From: Candidatus Binataceae bacterium
GTDB lineage: Bacteria > Desulfobacterota > Binatia > Binatales > Binataceae
Reading direction: 5' to 3'
NCBI GenBank assembly: GCA_036495685.1
Contig: DASXMJ010000118.1
Coordinates: 1-32,261 of the forward strand
DNA: 32,261 nt
Below, in pieces: positions 31,599-32,261 of the stretch. The notes under the pieces were generated by a model. That model had not been told where the DNA came from and made no database searches. It saw nothing but the letters and a program-made list of their open reading frames with translations. How positions within the stretch are numbered: the stretch's first letter is position 1; the number at the start of each line of letters is the position of its first letter. A program made the position numbers and the translations under genes.

Positions 31599-32261
31599 CT
31601 ATTCCGCGCGGTCGTCGGCCGCCTCGAGTGGGGTTGAGTTGCGTCTCCCGCCGCGGAGTTTCCTTCCGACAACGCGTAAGAAGCCATCCACGTATCTGGC
31701 CGCGTATTTTAGGTAGGCGAATTGTACCGAACTCAGGTCAAGCTTTTTTTGATTTACAAGCAACACATCGGAGTTATCTCTCCGCGAAAACACGATCGGC
31801 AACCAACCCAAATCTATCAGCCGGTTGAGCGCGGCCCTGACCTTGGAGGTCAAATCGAATTCCGTTTTGAAGTCATGAAATGCGACGGTCATCTGATCTA
31901 TCCGGTCCAGGATGTCATTGGGCAAGGTTTGGAGAAGTTCGACCTCGGAACCCTCGATATCGACTTTCATCAAATTTATTTGCTCTATACGGCAGGTCTC
32001 CATGAACCGCTGGAAGGTGATCCCGTCCACCTCTATGGAACCTATTCCCCTTCGCGGTAGAGGCCGAAGACTGTGAGACTCTGAATAGGTGGAGACGTGC
32101 AAGCGAACCGGAGCGTCGACCGGAGTGATTGCACAGTTTAAGACGGACACCAGGTCGGATTGACGGATGCGTGAATATGACAGAGGGTGGGGTTCGGCCC
32201 CGTAGCATCGGCAACCAGAACGTCGGCTGATCTCGGCGGAGAACTCCCCCAGATGCGCGCC
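31599..32261 (-). CDS. FkbM family SAM-dependent methyltransferase, N-terminus cut by window edge
   Basis: The open frame runs from the right edge (32261) to a stop at 31599, 220 residues, missing its start. The SAM-binding motif I is visible just inside the edge as GAHLGEFSAEI, followed by the acidic strand end CRCYGAEPHPLSY; later come VSVLNCAIT, GSIEVDGITFQRF and NLMKVDIEGSEVELLQTL, the hallmark FkbM block, then VAFHDF. A basic C-terminal tail follows (VVGRKLRGGRRN). FkbM enzymes O-methylate sugars or polyketides, often in surface-polysaccharide loci, so a glycan cluster may continue to the right. A GTG at 32150 lies inside the domain and is not the start. GC in this gene is clearly lower (samples of 43-48%) than in the central block, suggesting acquisition. 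The 201-base gap before it (31398-31598) holds only a 6-bp stem AGAGCC-AGAA-GGCTCT. Confidence 0.87.
   Translation of the reverse strand, partial: GAHLGEFSAEISRRSGCRCYGAEPHPLSYSRIRQSDLVSVLNCAITPVDAPVRLHVSTYSESHSLRPLPRRGIGSIEVDGITFQRFMETCRIEQINLMKVDIEGSEVELLQTLPNDILDRIDQMTVAFHDFKTEFDLTSKVRAALNRLIDLGWLPIVFSRRDNSDVLLVNQKKLDLSSVQFAYLKYAARYVDGFLRVVGRKLRGGRRNSTPLEAADDRAE

Noticed and set aside
32150..32150. GTG at 32150 as the start of the FkbM gene
   Set aside because: The same frame continues to the window edge with the SAM motif GAHLGEFS and GAEPHP, so the gene begins outside the window.

Overview
This 32.3 kb window is GC-rich bacterial chromosomal DNA with tight Shine-Dalgarno-led genes and no rRNA, tRNA, CRISPR array or intact transposase. 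The gene mix is a catabolic/accessory mix: three paralogous 'ADSHxxEP' amidohydrolases (Amidohydro_2/ACMSD-like), a CaiB/BaiF CoA-transferase, an acyl-CoA dehydrogenase-like flavoprotein, a crotonase, several SDR and MDR dehydrogenases, esterases/hydrolases, a phenol-hydroxylase-type FAD monooxygenase and a stand-alone MetE-type methyltransferase. Repeated ADSHxxEP amidohydrolases among CoA-transferases and SDRs recall uncultured soil lineages such as Candidatus Binatota (Desulfobacterota_B); that is inference from gene content only.

Layout. 0-5.2 kb: a ferritin-like di-iron gene broken by three single-base frameshifts at the left edge, a GFA-type zinc protein, a possible ferritin-like hypothetical protein divergent from an acyl-CoA dehydrogenase-like gene, an MFS transporter and a 3-helix membrane protein. 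5.2-10.3 kb (minus strand): atypical SDR, SxxK serine hydrolase, crotonase and FAD monooxygenase. 10.5-13.3 kb (plus): a tight two-gene unit of an ArgZ/AgrE-type arginine-dihydrolase-like protein and an AstA-type arginine N-succinyltransferase, then a nitroreductase. 13.3-16.4 kb (minus): SDR, amidohydrolase, SDR. 16.5-18.3 kb (plus): CocE-type hydrolase. 18.4-21.6 kb (minus): CoA-transferase, VOC protein, amidohydrolase with a good intrinsic terminator. 21.8-23.9 kb (plus): HSL-type esterase and zinc alcohol dehydrogenase. 24-28.8 kb: AhpD-like protein, NHL propeller, non-zinc MDR, an exported PPOX-like protein and the third amidohydrolase. 29-30.2 kb: MetE-like methyltransferase. From about 30.2 kb GC drops and character changes: a 527-base stretch without a convincing gene, a membrane-anchored zinc-ribbon protein and an FkbM methyltransferase that runs off the right edge.

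How it fits together. Hydrolases (CocE, HSL, SxxK), redox enzymes (SDR, MDR, ACAD-like, FAD monooxygenase, nitroreductase), CoA chemistry (CaiB/BaiF, crotonase) and C-C/C-N cleaving amidohydrolases would suit stepwise breakdown of an ester- or ring-containing substrate, but most transcription units are one to three genes long and no substrate can be read from the sequence. Several divergent or leader regions carry clear inverted repeats (2.04, 8.67, 10.45, 16.43, 21.7 and 28.9 kb), so separate local regulators encoded elsewhere are likely; no regulator gene lies in the window. The most interesting unit is the arginine pair at 10.5-12.5 kb, which looks like a compact alternative to the first two steps of the AST pathway, with a short ArgZ-type enzyme where AstB would be expected.
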